Below are positions 64,000 through 64,000 of a stretch of 64,000 nt of DNA, piece after piece (the stretch's first letter is position 1; each line of letters starts with the position of its first letter). A program made the translations under genes and the position numbers. The DNA is taken from contig NZ_JARKMS010000006.1 of the NCBI RefSeq assembly GCF_029350945.1, forward strand, positions 124,001 through 188,000. The letters run 5' to 3'. This stretch comes from Maribacter huludaoensis. GTDB lineage: Bacteria > Bacteroidota > Bacteroidia > Flavobacteriales > Flavobacteriaceae. The notes under the pieces are model-generated. The model saw only the letters and a program-made list of their open reading frames with translations. It was not told where the DNA came from and did no database searches.

Positions 64000-64000
64000 T

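Noticed and set aside
1-64000. CRISPR array, prophage or integron
   Set aside because: No regularly spaced direct repeats, phage structural genes or integrase seen anywhere in the window.

Overview
The window is one stretch of a low-GC chromosome from a member of the Bacteroidota, almost certainly family Flavobacteriaceae (Maribacter/Zobellia-like by general feel; genus not proven). Pointers are Bacteroidota-type protein families (DUF6503, DUF4290, DUF6340, DUF2911, a fused ResB-CcsA cytochrome c biogenesis protein, bacillithiol deacetylase BshB1), lipoproteins with short N-termini, a probable type IX secretion C-terminal domain, and many promoters with the Bacteroidota -7 box TAnnTTTG. No rRNA, prophage, intact insertion sequence or CRISPR array is visible.

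Layout. 1-5290: a cut NCS1 permease, a DUF6503 lipoprotein, a Tat-type haloacid dehalogenase with a TetR regulator, and a membrane-anchored metallo-beta-lactamase-fold hydrolase. 5528-8233: an arsenic operon read leftward (arsR, DUF6428, arsenate reductase, ACR3 efflux) with two ArsR-type operators and a strong terminator. 8306-14943: an AraC regulator divergent from a complete RND efflux pump (adaptor, pump, TolC) with an array of TACCAT/ATGGTA half-sites between them. 15019-16946: a membrane class III nucleotide cyclase and a CBM48-like/helix-hairpin-helix fusion. 17024-24002: an accessory run of secreted and lipoprotein genes on the minus strand, including two DJ-1/PfpI paralogues, one lacking its nucleophile, and a copy of a dispersed 106-bp repeat. 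24091-31263: an ABC-F protein, stress-like small proteins, a DUF3095 protein, a DUF481 protein, a nuclease-family protein, a LysE-like exporter and tRNA-Met. 31396-39653: a housekeeping block (START-like protein, class IV aminotransferase, YqgE, HU, Fmt, RecQ, an NTPase, DUF493, DUF4290, MurA). 40287-47825: an M20 hydrolase, a DUF6340 lipoprotein, a three-gene photolyase operon, a T9SS-type secreted protein and a DUF2911 protein. 47900-53456: a tightly packed leftward operon of a PIG-L-family protein, a 37-residue membrane peptide, a sodium:solute symporter and galactokinase. 53540-60277: MscS, lipoprotein, Maf, KDO-8-P-phosphatase-like and DUF2520 genes, then the fused cytochrome c biogenesis gene. 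60345-64000: second repeat copy, M14 carboxypeptidase, PLP sulfur-amino-acid lyase/synthase, bshB1 and the end of a histidine kinase.

The genes fit a free-living aerobic heterotroph that handles toxic metalloids and drugs, repairs UV damage, scavenges sugars and makes bacillithiol. No wholly new multi-gene defence or biosynthetic system was evident. The most interesting leads are the 106-bp dispersed repeat, the translationally coupled 37-residue membrane peptide, two proteins that have lost their catalytic residue (a DJ-1/PfpI paralogue and the photolyase-linked SDR), the Cys-to-Asp MurA, and the two operator arrays.
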